Source: Orientallactaga sibirica (lineage: Eukaryota > Chordata > Mammalia > Rodentia > Dipodidae). Taken from it: a stretch of 64,000 nt of DNA. The stretch lies in contig JAEOAD010001800.1 of assembly GCA_036365145.1 (NCBI GenBank), forward strand, positions 1 through 64,000. Reading direction: 5' to 3'. A program made the translations under genes and the position numbers. Positions 23,717-37,900 of this stretch are shown here, piece by piece. How positions within the stretch are numbered: the stretch's first letter is position 1; each line of letters opens with the position of its first letter. Below the pieces are notes generated by a model. That model made no database searches. It was not told the DNA's origin and saw nothing but the letters and a program-made list of their open reading frames with translations.

Positions 23717-26700
23717 GATGATCCCTCCTTTAAACGCAGGTGTGTACCTTTACCTAACGAATTTATGATCCCTCTGTGCAATGCAGATGTTTAACCTTAC
23801 ATACGTAATGGATGATCCCTCTGTACATTGCAGGTGTTTACTAATACCTGAGGAATGGAAGATCCCTCTGTTCAACGCAGTTGTTTACATTTACCTAAGG
23901 AATGGATGATCCCTGTGTGCAATGCAGGTGTTGACCATTATATAAGGAATAGATGATACTTCGGGGAAGGCAGGTGTTCACTTTACCTAAGGAATGGATG
24001 ATCCCTCTGTGCAAGGCAGGTGTTTACCTTTACCTAAGGAATGGATGATCCCTCTGTGCAAGGCAGGTGTTTACCTTTACCTAAGGAATGGATGATCCCT
24101 CTGTTCAAAGCAGTTGTTTACATTTGTGTAAGGAATGGGATGATCCCTCTGTGCATTGCAGGTGTTTATTATTACCTAAAGAATGGAAAATGCCTATGTT
24201 CGATGCTGGTGTTTACCTTTACCTAAGGAAAGGATGATTCCTCTGTGAAATGCAAGTGTTGTCCTTTACCTAAGGAACGGATGATCTTTCTGTGCCATGC
24301 AGGTTTTGACCTTTACCTAAGGAATGGATGATCCCTCTGTACAAAACAGGTGTTTACCATTACCTAAGGAATAGATGATCCCTATTGTCAATGCAAGTGT
24401 TTACCATTACCTAAGGAATTGATGTTCCCTCTGTGCAATGCAGGTGTTGATCTTTCCCTACAGAATATATGATCCCTCTGTTCAATACAGGTGTTTTTCA
24501 TTTACTTAGAAATGGATGATCCCTCTATTCAATGCAGTTGTTTACGAATATCTAAGGAATGTGTGATACCTATGTTCAATGCAGGTATTGTCCTTTACCT
24601 AAGGAATGGATGATCCTTCTGTGCAATACAGGTGTTGATCTTTACCTAAGGAATGTATGATCCCTCTGTGCAAAGCAGGTTTTGATCCTTACCTAAGGAA
24701 TTGATGATCCCTCTGTTTAATACAGGTCTTTACAGTTACCTAAGGAATGGATAATCACTCTGTGGAATACAGGTGTTTACTTTAACCTAAGGAATGGATG
24801 ATCCCTCTGTGCAATGGAGATGTTGATCTTTACCTAAGGAATGGATGATCCCTCTGTGCAACGCAGGTGTTTAACTATACCAAAGGAATGGGATGATCAC
24901 TCTGTGCAATGCAGGTGTTGATCATTACCTAAGGAATGGATGATACCTCTGTTCAACGCAGGTGTTTACCTTTAACTAAAGAAGGATGAACCCTCTGTAC
25001 CAAGCAGGTGTGTACGTTTACCTAAGGAATTTATGATCCCTCTGTGCAATACAGATGTTTACCCTTACATACGTAATGGATGATCCCTCTGTTCTTTGCA
25101 GGTGTTTACTAATACCTATGGAATGGATGATCCCTCTGTTCAATGCAGGTGTTTACCTTTACCTAAGGAATGGATGATCCCTGTGTGCAATGCAGGTGTT
25201 TACCATTACATAAGGAATATATGATCCTTTGGGGAAGGCAGGTGTTGACTTTACCTAAGGAATGGTTGATCCCTCTGTGCAATGCAGGTGTTCACCTTTC
25301 CCTAAAGAATGGATGAACCCTCTGTGCAAGACAGGTGTTTACCTTTACCTAAGGAATGGATGATCCCTTTGTTCAAAGCAGGTGTTTATGTTTATGTAAC
25401 GAATGGGATGATCCCTCTGTGCATTGCAGGTGTTTACTATTACCTAAGTAATGGAAGATGCCTATGTTCAATGGTGGTGTTTACTTTTACCTAAGGAAAG
25501 GATGATTCCCTTGTGAAATGCAGGTGTTGTCCTTTTCCTATGGAATGGATGATCCTTCTGTGCAAAGTAGGTGTTGATCTTTACCTAAGGAATTGATGAA
25601 CCCTCTGTGCAAAGCAGGTGTTTACCATTACCTAAGGAATGGATGATCACTCTTGTCAATGCATGTGTTTACCATTACGTAATGAATGGATGTTACCTCT
25701 GTGCAATGCAGGTGTTGATCTTTACCTACGGAATATATGATCCCTCTGTTCAATGCAGGTGTTTAACGTTTCCTAAGGAATAGATGATCCCTCTATTCAA
25801 TGCAGGTGTTTACAAATATCTAAGGAATGGGTGATCCCTCTCTTCAATGCAGGTGTTTACCATTACATAAGGAATGGATGATCACTCTGTTCAATGCAGG
25901 TGTTTACCGTTATGAAATACATGGATGATCCCTCTGTTAAATGCAGGTCTTTACAGTTACCTAAGGAATGGATGATCCCTCGGTGCAATGCATGTAATTA
26001 CCTTCAACGAAGGAATGAATGATCCCTCTGCCCAATGCAGGTGTTTGCCTTTACCCATGGAATTGGATCTTCACTCTGCGCACTGCAGGTGTTTATCTTT
26101 AACTAAGGAATAGATGATCACTCTGTTCAATGCAGGTATTTACTGTTACCTAAGGAATGAATGATCCCCCTGTGCAATACAGGTGTTGATGTTTACCTAA
26201 GGAACAAATGTGCAATGTGTTCAATGCAGGTGTTTACCGTTATCTAAGGAATGGATGATCCCTCTGTGCAATGCTGGTTTTGATCTTTAGCTAAGGAATA
26301 GTTTAGCCCTCAGTTCAATGCAGGTGTTTACTGTTATGTAAGGAATAGATGGTCCCTCTGTTCAATGCAGGTGTTTACAGTTACCTAAGGAATGGATGAT
26401 CCGTCTGTGCAATGCAAGTGTTTACCTTTACCTAAGGAATGGATGATCCCTATGTGCAATGCAGGTCTTTGCTTTTACCAGAGTAATGGGATGATCCCTA
26501 GGTGCAATGCATGTATTTACCTAAAACGAAGGAATGGATGATCCCTCTGTGCAATGCAGGTGTTTATCTTTACCTAAGGAATACATGATCCCTCTGTTCA
26601 ATTCAGGTATTTACCTTTACCTAAGGAATGGGATGATCCCCCTGTTCAATACAGGTGTTGATATTTACCTAAGCAATAGATGATCCCTCTGTTCATTGCA

Positions 26701-28354
26701 GTTGTTTACTGTTTTCTAAGAAATGGATGATCCCTCTGTTCAATGCAGGTGTTTCCAATTACCTAAGGAATGGATGACGCTCTGTGCAATGCAGGGGTTG
26801 TTCTATTCCTAAGGAACAACTGAGGCCTCTGTTCAATGCAGGTGTTTACCGTAATCTAAGGGATGGATGATCCCTCTGTTCAATTCAAGTGTTTACAGTT
26901 ACCTAAGGAATGGATGATCCCTGTGTGCAATGCAGGTTTATATCTTTACCTAAGAAATGGATGGTCCCTCTGTGCTATGCAGGTGTTTACCTTGCCTAAG
27001 CATTGGGATGATCCCTGTGTGCATTGCAGGTGCTGATCTTTAACTAAGGAATAGATGATCCCTCTTTTCAATGCAGGTGTTTACCGTTATCTAAAGAATG
27101 CATGATCCCTCTCTTCAATACAGGTGTTTACAGTTACCTAAGGAATGGATGATCCCTCTGTGCAATGCAGGTGTTTACCTTTACCTAAGAAATGGATGAT
27201 CCATAAGTGAAATGGAGGTTTTTTCCTTTACCTAAGGAATGGGATGATCTCTCTGCAATGCAGGTGCTGATCTTTAACCAAGGAATAGATGATCGCTCTG
27301 TTCAATGGAGGTGTTTACCGTTATCTAAAGAATGGATGATTCCTCTGTTCTATGCAGGTGTTTACAGTCAACTAAGAAATGGATGATCACTCTGTGCAAT
27401 GGAAGTGTTTACCTTTATCTAAGGAATGGATGATCCCTCTGTACAATTCAGGTGTTTACATTTACCTAAGGAATTGAATGATCCTCTTGGCAACGAATGT
27501 ATTGAGCTTTACCTAAGGAATAGATGGTCCCTCTGTTCAATGCAGGTGCTTTCCGTTATCTAAGGAATACATGAGCCCTCTGTTCAATGCAGGTGTTTAC
27601 CGTTATCTAAGGAATGGATGATCCCTCTGTTCAGTGCAGTTCTTTACACTTACCTACGGATGTATGATCCCTCTGTGCAATGCATGTGTTTACGTTTCCG
27701 AATGATTGGATGATCCCTTTGTGCAATGCAGGTGTTTATCTTTACCTAAGTAATAGATGATCCATCTGTTCAATGTAGGTGTTTACCGTTATCTAAAGAT
27801 TGAATGATCCCTCTTTTCAATGCAGGTGTTTACAATTATCTAAGGAATGTGTGATCCCTCTGTTCAATGCAAATATTTACCATTATATAAGGAATGATCC
27901 CTCTGTACAATGCAGGTGTTTTGCTTTACATAAGAAATGGATGATCCCTAAGTGCAATGCAGGTGTTTAACTTTACCTAAGGATTGCCATGATCCCTCAG
28001 TACAATGCAGGTGCTGCACTTTAACTAAGGAATATATGTTTCCTTTGTTCAATGCAGGTGTTTACTGTTATCTAAGGAATGTATCATCCCTCTGTTCTAT
28101 GCAGGTGTTTACAGTTACCTAAGGAATGGATGATCCCTCTGTGCATTGCAGGTGTTTACCTTTACCTAAGGAATGGATGATCCCTCTGTGCAATGCAGGT
28201 GTTTACCTTTACCTAAGGAATGGGATGATCCTCTGTGCAATGCAGGTGTTGATATTTACCTAAGGAATAGATGATCCATCTGTTCAATGCAGCTGCTGAC
28301 CTTTAAATAAGGAAATGATGATCACTCTGTTCAATGCAGGTGTTTACCGTTATC

Positions 28355-28740
28355 TAAGGAATGGATGATCCCTCTGTGCAGTGCAGGTGTTTACCTTTAC
28401 CTAAGGATTGGGGTGATCCCTCTGTTCAGTGCCGATTTTTACCATTATCTAAAGAATGGATGATCCCTCTGTGGAATGCAGGTATTTACCTTTCTCGAAG
28501 GGATGGATGATCCCTATGTGCAATGCAGGTGTTTACATTTACCTAAGGAATGGGATGATCCCTCTGTGCACTGCGTGTGTTGATCTTTAACTAAGGAATA
28601 GATGATCACTCTGTTTAATGCAGTAGTTTACCGTTAAGTAAGGAATGGATGATCCATCTGTTCAATGTAGGTGTTTACAGTTATCTCAGGAATGGATGAT
28701 CCCTCTGTGCAATGAAGGTGTTGATCTTTACATAAGGAAA
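28355..28740 (+). repeat. Nine-monomer cassette, copy 4 of 4
   Basis: The cassette reappears 5667 bp after copy 3, with GTGCAGTGC, GCCGATTTTTACC, TGGAATGCAGG, GTGCACTGC and GCAGTAG (28620) in the same order. The following 28.74-29.0 kb also resembles 21.56-22.0 kb (AATGAGCTC monomer, then CTCTTCTATGC, then CATGATCGGTC). The shared block is therefore longer than the cassette. Confidence 0.75.
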
Positions 28741-30169
28741 AAATGAGCTCTCTGTTCAATGCAGGTGTTTACTGTTATCTAAAGAATGGATGGTCCCTGT
28801 GTTCAATGCAGGTGTTGATCTTTACCTACGGTATATATGATCCCTCTGTTCAATGCTGGTGTTTACCATTAACTAAGGAATGGATGATCCCTCTCTTCTA
28901 TGCATGTGTTTACAGTTACCTAAGGAATGGAATTTCCCTCTGTACAATACAGGTGTTTACCTTTAACGAAGGAATGCATGATCGGTCTTTACATTGCAGG
29001 TGTTGATATTTACCAAAGAATATATGATCCCTCAGTTCATGAATGTGTTTACCTTCACCTAAGAAATGGTTGATCCCTCTATGCAATGCAGGGGTTGATC
29101 TTTACCTAAGGAACAAATGAGACTCTGTACAATGCAGGTGTTCACCGTTATCAAAAGGAATGGATAATGCCTCTGTTGAATGCAGGTGTTTACAGTTATA
29201 CAAAGAATGTATGATCCCTCTGTGCAATGCAGGTGTTTACCTTTAACGAAGGAATGCATGATTGCTCTGTGCAATGAAGGTGTTGATCTTTCCTAAGGAA
29301 TAGATGATCCGTCTGTTCAATGCAGGCGTTTACCTTTATCTAAACAATGGATGATCACTCTTTTCAATGTAGGCGCTTTCCAATAAATAAGGAATGGATG
29401 ATCCCATGTGCAATGCACGTTTTTACCCTTACCTAGGGAATGGATGATTCGTCTGTGCAATGCAGGTGTTTAACTTTACCTAAGGAATGGGATGATCCCT
29501 CTGTGCAATGCAGGTGCTGACCTTTAACTAAGGAATAGATGTTCCCTCTGTTCAATGTAGGTGTTTACCGTTATCTAAGGAACAAATGAACCCTCTGTTC
29601 AATGCAGGAGTTTACCGTTATCTAAAGAATGGGATGATCCCTCTGTTCTATGCAGGTGTTTACAGTTAACTAAGGAAAGGATGATCCCTCTGTACAATGC
29701 AGGTATTTACCTTTACCTAAGGATTGTGATGATCCCTCTGTGCAATGCAGGGGCTGATCTTTAACTAAGGAATAGATGAGCCCTTTGTTCAATGCAGGTG
29801 TTTACCGTTATCTAAAGAATGTATGATCCCTCTCTCCTATGCAGGTGTTTACAGTTACCTAATGAATGGAGGATACCTCTGTGCAATCCAAGTGTTTACC
29901 TTTACCTAAGGAATGGAGGATCCCTCTGTGCAATGCAGGTGTTTACCTTTACCAAAGAATGTGATGATCCTCTGTGCAATGCAGGTATTGATCTTTACCT
30001 AAAGAATAGATGATCCCTCTGTTCAATGCAGGTGTTTTGTTTTCCCTACCTAATGTGAAGATCCCCCTGTGCAATGGAGTTGTTGACCTTTACCTAAGGA
30101 ATAGATGATTCCTCTGTTCAATGCAGGTGTTTACCATTATATCACGAATGTATGATCACACTGTGCAAT

Positions 30170-31700
30170 GCAGGTGTTGATCTTTAACTGAGGAATAGAT
30201 GATCACTCTGTTCAATGCAGGTGTTTACCATTAACTAAGGAATGGATGATCCCTTTGTTCAATGCAGGTGTTTACCCTTGCATAAGGAATAGATGATCCC
30301 TCTTTGCAATGCAAGTATTTTTCTTAACCTAAGGAATGGATGATTCCTATGCGTAACACAGGTGTTGACCTTTACCTAAGGAATGGGATGATCTGTGCAA
30401 TGGAGGTGTTTCCTTTACCTAAGGAATGGATGATCCGTCTTGTGCAATGCAGGTGTTTAACTTTACCTTAGGATTGGGATGATCCCTCTGTTCTATACAG
30501 GTCTTTACAGTTACCTAAGGAAAGTATGATCCCTCTGTGCAATGCGAGTGTTTACCTTTACCTAAGGAATGGATGATCCCTCTGCACAATCCAGGTGTTT
30601 ACCTTTATCTAAGAAAGGGAAGATCCTCTGTGCAATGCAGGTGTTTACCTTTATCTAAAGAATAAATTACCCCTCTAAGGAATAGATGATCCCTCTGTTC
30701 AATGCAGGTGTTTACCCTTTTCTAAGGAATGGATGATCCCTCTGGGCAATGCAGGTGTTGATTTTTAGCTAAGGAATAGATGATCCCTCTGTTCAACGCA
30801 GGTCTTTACCGTTATCTAAGGAATAAATGACCCCTCTGTTCAAAGCAAGTGTTTACCGTTATCTAAGGAATGGATGATCCGTCTGTGCAATGCAGGTGTT
30901 AAACATTACCTAAGTATTGGGATGATCCCTTTGTGGAATGCAAGTGCTGATCTTTAACTAAGGAATAGATGTTCCCACTGTTCAATGAAGGTGCTTACCG
31001 TTATCTAAGGAATAAATGAACCCTCTGCTCAATGCAGGAGTTTACCGTTATCTAAAGAATGGGATGATCCCTCTGTTCTGCAGGTGTTTACAGTTAACTA
31101 AGGAATGGATGATCCCTCTGTGCAATGCAGGTATTTACCTTTACCTAAGGATTGTGATGTGACTAAGGAATTGATTATCCCTCTGTTCAAAGCAGGTGTT
31201 TACCGTTATCTGAGGAATGGATGATCCCTGTGTTCAATGGTGCACATTACAGTTACGTACGCAATGAATGATCCCTCTGTGCAATGCAGGTGTTTACCTT
31301 TCCGAAGGATTGGATGATCCCTCTGTGCAGTACAGGTGTTGATCTTTACCTAAGGAATAGGTGATCCCTCTGTTCAATGTAAGTGTTTATTGTTGTCTAA
31401 AGAATGGATGAGCTCTCTTTTCAATGCAGGTGTTTATGATTATCTAAGGAATGTGTGATCCCTCTGTTCAATACAAGTGTTTACCATTACATAAGGAATG
31501 GATGATCCCTGTGTGCAATGCAGGTGTTTTGCTTTACCTAAGGAATGGATAATTCTTATGTGAAATCCAGGTGTGACCTTTACCTAAGGAATGGGATGAT
31601 CCCTCTCTGCAATGCAGGTGTTTCCTTTACCTAAGGAATTGATGATCTGTCTGTGCAATGCAGGTGTTTAACTTTACCTAAGGATTGGGATGATCCCTCT
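30170..31700 (+). repeat. Duplicated segment, paralogue at ~33.39-34.9 kb
   Basis: Monomer order here matches 33390-34900 at a spacing that falls from about 3177 bp (30674 against 33851) to 3130 bp (30901 against 34031), a change of one monomer. A truncated monomer at about 30661-30680, where TTACCC runs straight into TCTAAGGAATAG, is shared by both segments (33841-33860). That shared deletion shows common descent. Other shared private words are CTTAGGATTGGG, GCGAGTGTTTAC, CAGGAGTT and ACAGTTAACTAAGG. Confidence 0.85.
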
Positions 31701-33389
31701 GTGCAATGCAGGTGCTAATCTTTAACTAAGGAGTAGATGTCCCCTCTGTTCATTGCAGGTGTTTACTGTTATCTAAGGAATAAATGTCCCCTCTGTTCAA
31801 TGCAGGTATATACCGTTATCTAAGAAATGGATGATCCCTCTGTTCTATGCAGGTGTTTACAGTTACATACAGAATGGATGATCCCTCTGTGCAATGCAAG
31901 TGTTTACCTTTACATAAGGAATGGATGATCCTTCTGTGCAATGCAGGTGTTTAACTTTAACAAAGGAATGGGATGTTCCTCTCTGCAATGCAGGTGTTGA
32001 CCTTTACCTAAGGAATAGATGTTCTCTCTGTTCAGTGCAGGTGTTTACCATTTTCTAAGGAATGGATGATCCCTCTGTGAAATGCATGTGTTCAAGATTA
32101 TCTAAGGAATGGGTGATCCCTCTGTTCAATGCAGGTGTTTACCATTACATAAGGAATGGATGATTACTCTGTGAAATGTAGATGTTTGGCTATATCTACA
32201 GAATTGATGATCCCTATATTCAATGCAGATGTTGATCTTTAGCAAAGGAATAGATGAGCCCTCTGTTCAATGCAGGTGTTTACTGTTATGAAAGGAATGG
32301 ATGATCCCTCTGATCAATGTAGGTGTTTACAGTTACCTCAGGAATGGATGATCCCTCTGTGCAATGCAGGTGTTTACCTTTACATAAGGAACGGGACGAT
32401 CCCTCTCTTCTATGCTGGTGTTTACAGTTCTCTAAGGAATGGATGATCCCTCTGTTCAGTGCAGATGTTTACCTTTACCTAAGGATTGTGATGATCCCTC
32501 TGTGCAATGCAGGCGTTTATCTTTACCTAAGGAATGGGATGTTCCCTTTGTGCTCTGCAGCTGTTAATCTTTAACATCCATTTGTTCAATGCAGGTGTTT
32601 ACCATTATCTAAGGAATGGATGAAACCTCTGTGTAATGGAGGTTTTTACCTTTACGTAAGGAATGAATGAACCCTCTGTGCAATGCAGGTGTTTACCTTT
32701 ACAGAAGGAATGTGATGATCCCTCTCCTGTATGCTGGTGTTTACTGTTATCTAAGGAATGGATGTTCCGTCTGTTCAGTTCAGGTGATTACCTTTAAGTA
32801 AGGATTGGGATGATCCCTCTGTGCAATGCAGTTTCTGATCTTTAACTAAGGAATAGATGTTCCCTTTGTTCAATGCAGGTGTTTACTGTTATCTAAGGAA
32901 TAAATGACCCCTCTGTTCTATGCAGGTGTTTACAGTTACTTAAGGAATGGATGTTCGTTCTGTGCAATGCAAGTGTTAACCTTTACCTAAGGAATGGATG
33001 ATCCCTGTATTCAATGCAGGTGTTTACCTTTACCTAAGAAATGGGATGAACCTCTGTGCAGGTGTGGATATATCAATAAGGAATAGATGATCCCTTTGTT
33101 CAATGCAGGTGTTTATCATTTTCTAAGGAATGGATTATCCCTCTGTGCAATCTAGATGTTGGCCTTTACCTAAAGAATAAATGAGCCCTCTGTTCAATGC
33201 AGGTGTTTACTGTTATCTAAGGAATGGATGATCCCTCTGTTCAATTCAGGTCTTTTCAGTTACCTAAGGAATGGATGATCCCTCTGTGCAATGCAGGTGT
33301 TTACCTTTATTGAAGGAATGGATGATCCCTCTGTGAAATGCAGGTTTTTACCTTTACCTAAGGAATGGGATGATTCCTCTCTGCACTGC

Positions 33390-34900
33390 AGTTGTTGATC
33401 TTTAACTAAGGAATAGATGATCACTCTGTTCAATGCAGATGTTTACGATTAACTAAGGAATGGATGATCCCTCTTTGCAATGCAAGTGTTTTTTCTTTAC
33501 CTAAGGAATGGATGATCATTATGTGCAACACAGGTGTTGACCTTTACCTAAGGAATGGGATGATCCCTCTGTGCAATGGAGGTGTTTCCTTGACCTAAGG
33601 AATGGATGATCCGTCTTGTGCAATGCAGGTGTTTAACTTTACCTTAGGATTGGGATGATCCCTCTAATCTTTTCAGGTCTTTACAATTACCTAAGGAACA
33701 TATGATCCCTCTGTGCAATGCGAGTGTTTACATTTACCTAAGGAATGGATGATCCCTCTGTGAAATCCAGGTTTTTACCTTTAGCTAAGGAATGGGACGA
33801 TCCTCTGTGCAATGCAGGTGTTTACCTTTATCTAAGGAATAACTTACCCATCTAAGGAATAGATGATCCCTCTGTTCAATGCAGGTGTTTACCCTTTTCT
33901 AAGGAATGGATGATCCCTCTGTGCAATGCAGGTGTTGATTTTTAACTAAGGAATAGTTGATCCCTCTGTTCAAAGCTAGTGTTTACTGTTATCTAAGGAA
34001 TGGATGATCCATCTGTGCAATGCAGGTGTTAAACTTTACCTAAGGATTGGGTTGATCCCTTTGTGAAATGCAGGTGCTGATCTTTAACTAAGGAATAGAT
34101 GTTCCCTCTGTTCAATGCAGGTGTTTACCGTTATCTAAGGAATAAATGAACCCTCTGCTCAATGCAGGAGTTATTGTTATCTAAAGAATGGGATGATCCC
34201 TCTGTTCTATGCAGGTGTTTACAGTTAACTAAGGAATGGATGATCCCTCTGTGCAATGCAGGTATTTACCTTTACTAAGAATTGTGATGATCCCTCTTTG
34301 CAATGCAGGTGCTTAACTTTAACTAAGGAATTGATGATCCCTCTGTTCAAAGCAGGTGTTTACCGATATCTTACGAATAAATGACCCCTCTGTTCAATGC
34401 AGGTGTTTACCGTTATCTGAGGAATGGATGGTCCCTCTGTTCAATGCTGCTCTTTACAGTTACATATGTAATGAATGATCCCTCTGTGCAATGCAGGTGT
34501 TTACCTTTCCGAAGGATTTGATGATCCCTCTGTGCAGTACAGGTGTTGATCTTTACCTAAGGAATAGATGATCCCTCTGTTCAATGTAGGTGTTTACTGT
34601 TGTCTAAAGAATGGATGATCCCTCTTTTCAATGCAGGTGTTTATGATTATCTAAGGAATGTGTGATCCCTCTGTTCAATGCAAGTGTTTACCATTACATA
34701 AGGAATGGATGATCCCTGTGTGCAATGCAGGTGTTTTGCTTTACCTAAGGAATGGATAATTCTTATGTGCAATCCAGGTGTGACCTTTATCTAAGGAATG
34801 GGATGATCCCTCTCTGCAATGCAGGTGTTTCCTTTACCTAAGGAATGTATGATCCGTCTGTGCAATGCAGGTGTTTAACTTTACCTTAGGATTGGGATGA
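33390..34900 (+). repeat. Duplicated segment, paralogue of ~30.17-31.7 kb
   Basis: This is the right member of the pair described at 30170-31700. Its right part overlaps the start of the 6.2-kb unit A, so the smaller duplication is nested with the larger one. Where the left member has a deletion near 31150 (GTGATGTGACTAAGG), this copy keeps the full monomers, so it better preserves the ancestral order. Confidence 0.8.
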
Positions 34901-37900
34901 TCACTCTGTGCAATGCATGTGCTGATCTTTAATTAAGGAATAGAATTTCCCTCTGTTCAATGTAGGTGTTTACTGGTATCTAAGGAATAAATGACCCCTC
35001 TGTTCAATGGAGGTGTTTACCAATATCTAACGAATGTATGATCCCTCTATTCTATGTAGGAGTATACAGTTACCTATGGAATGCATCAACCCTCTGTGAA
35101 ATGCAAGTCTTTACCTTTACGTAAGGAATGGATGATGCCTCTATGCAATGCAGGTGTTTACCTTTACCTATGGATTGTGATTATTCCTCTGTGCAATGCA
35201 GGTGGTGATCTTTAACTAAGGAATTGATGATCACTCTGTTCAATGCAGATGTTTACCAGAACCGAAGGAATAAATGGCCCCTCTGTTCAATGCAGGTGTT
35301 TACCGTTATCTAAGGAATGGATGATCCCTTTCTTCTACGCAGGTGTTTAGAGTTACCTAAGGAATGTATTATCCCTCTGTGCAGTGTAAGTGTTAACCTT
35401 TACCTAAGGAATGGATGATCCCTCTGTGCAAGACAGGTGTTTACCTTTACCTAAGGAATGGGATGATCCTCTGTGCAATGCAGGTGTTGATCTTTACCTA
35501 AGGAATAGATGTCTCCCTATTCAATGCAGGTGTTTCCTTTTACTAAGGAATGGGACGATCCCCCTGTGCAATGCAGGTGTTGATCTTTACCTAAGGAATA
35601 GATGATCCCTCTGTTCTATGCCAATGTTTACCATTATCTAAAGAATGGATGAGCCCTCTATTCAATGCAGGTATTTATCATTACACAAGGAACAGATGAC
35701 CCCTCTTTGCAATGCAGGTGTTTACCTTTACCTAAGGATTGTGATGTTCCCTCTTTGCAATGCAGGAGCTGTACTTTAAATAAGGAATAGATGATCCATG
35801 TGTTCAAAGCAGGTGTTTACCATTATCTAAGGAACAAATGACCCCTCTGTTCAATGCAGGTGTTTACCGTTATCTAAGGAATGGATGATCCCTCTGTTCA
35901 ATGCAAATTTTACAGTTACCTACGGAATGAATGATCCCTCTGGGCAATGCAGGTGTTTACCTTTCCGAAGATATGGATAATCCCTCTGTGCAGTGCAGGT
36001 GTTGATCTTGACCTAAGGAATAGATGATTCCTCTGTTCAATGTAGGTGTTTACCATTATCTAAAGAATGGATGATCCCTATTTTCAATGCAGGTGTTTAC
36101 AGTTACCTAAGGAATGGATCATCCCTCTGTGGAATGCAATTGTTTACCTTACCTAAGGAATGGATGATCCCTCTGTTCTATGCAGGTGTTTACAGTTACT
36201 TAAGGAATGGATCGCCCCTCTGTGCAATGCAAGTGTTTACCTTTACCTAAGGAATTGATGATCCCTCTGTGCAATGCAGGTGCTTACCTTTACCTAAGGA
36301 ATTGGATGATCCTCTGTGCAATGCAGATGGTGATATTTCCCTAAGGAATAAATGATCCCTCTGTTCAATGCACGTGTTTCCTGTTTTATAAGGAATGGAT
36401 AATCCCTCTGTGAAATGCAGGTGTTTAAGATTATCTAAGGAATGGGTGATCCCTCTGTTTAATGCAGGTGTTTACCATTACATAAGGAAATGATGATCCC
36501 TATGTGAAATGCAGGTGTTTGGCTTTACCTAAGGAATGGATGATATCTGTATTCAATGTAGGTGTTGACCTGTAGCTAAGGAAAAGATGAGCCCTCTGTT
36601 CAATACAGGTTTTTACCTTTATGTATGGAATGGATGATCCCTCTGTTCAATGCAGGTGTTTACAGTTTCCTAAGGAATGGATGATCCCTCTGTGTAATGC
36701 AGGTGTTTACCTTTACCTAAGGAATGTATGATCCCTATGTGCAATGCAGGTGTTTACCTTTACATAAGGAATGGGATGATCCCTCTGAGAAATTCAGGTG
36801 TTGATCTTTACCTACCAAATATATGATCCCTCTGTTCAATGCAGGTGTTTACCATTATCTAAGGAATGGATGATTCCTGTCTCCAGTGCAGGTCTTTACA
36901 GTTACCTAACGAATGGATGATCCGTCTGTGAAATGCAGGTGTTTATCTTTATCTAAGGAATGGGATGATCCCTCTGTGCACTGCTGGTGTTGATCTTTAA
37001 CTAAGGAATAGACAATCACTCTGATAAATGCAGGTGTTTCCCGTTAACTAAGGAATGGATGATCCCTCTGTTCCATGCAGGTGTTTACCGTTATCTAAGG
37101 AATGGATGATACCTCTGTGCAATGCAGGTGTTTACCTTTACCTAAGGATTGGGATGATCCCTCTGTGCAATGCTGGTGTTGATCTTTAACTAAGGAATTG
37201 ATGATCCCTCTGTTCAATGCAGGTGTTTACCGTAACGTAAGGAATAAGTGACCCTCTGTTCAATGCAGGGGTTCATTGTTATGTAAGGAACGGATGATCC
37301 CTGTGTTCAATGCAGTTGTTTACCATAACGTAAGGAATAAATGACACCTCTATTCAATGCAGGTGTTTACCGTTATCTAAGGAATGGATGATCCCTCTCT
37401 TCTATGCAGGTGGTTACAATTTTCTAAGGAAGGGATGATCCCTCTTTTCATTGCAGGTTTTTACCTTTACCTAATGATTTGGATGATCCCTCTGGGCAAT
37501 GCAGGTGTTCGTCTTTAAAAAGGAATGGATGATACCTCTGTTCAATGCAGGTGTTTACCATTACCTAAGGAATAAATGACCATTCTGTTCAATGCAGGTG
37601 TTTACCTTTTTCTGTGGTATGGATGACCCCTCTGTGCAATGCAAGTGTTAACCTTTACCTAAGGAATGGATGATCCCTCTGCATAAGGCAGGTGTTTACC
37701 TTTACCTAAGGAATGGGATGATCCTCTGTGCAATGCAGGTGTTGATCTTTACCTAAGGAATAGATGACCCCTGTGTTCAATGCAGGTGTTTACTCTTATC
37801 TAAGGAATGGATGATCCCTCTTTTCTATGCAGGTGTTTAGAATTACCTAAGGAATGGATGACCCCTCTGTTTAATGCAGGTGTTTACCTTTACCTAAGGA

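Larger units (their letters stand above)
23370..25850 (+). repeat. 27-monomer (1,268-bp) tandem duplication
   Basis: Two adjacent units, about 23370-24903 (with the LINE insertion) and 24904 onward to at least 25850, share monomer order and many private variants. Shared words include CAACGCAGG, ACTAAAGAAGGATG, TACATACGTAATGG, GGGAAGGCAGG, CATTGCAGGTG and GTTGTCC. Outside the insertion the spacing is 1268 bp (for example 23716 against 24984), close to 27 x 47. The monomer types resemble those of the first 5 kb of the window more than their immediate neighbours. Confidence 0.85.

Noticed and set aside
29059..29274. Antisense frames here and at 1201-1386
   Set aside because: These are reverse readings of the same monomer (HLHCTEGS peptides recur) with no independent coding evidence.
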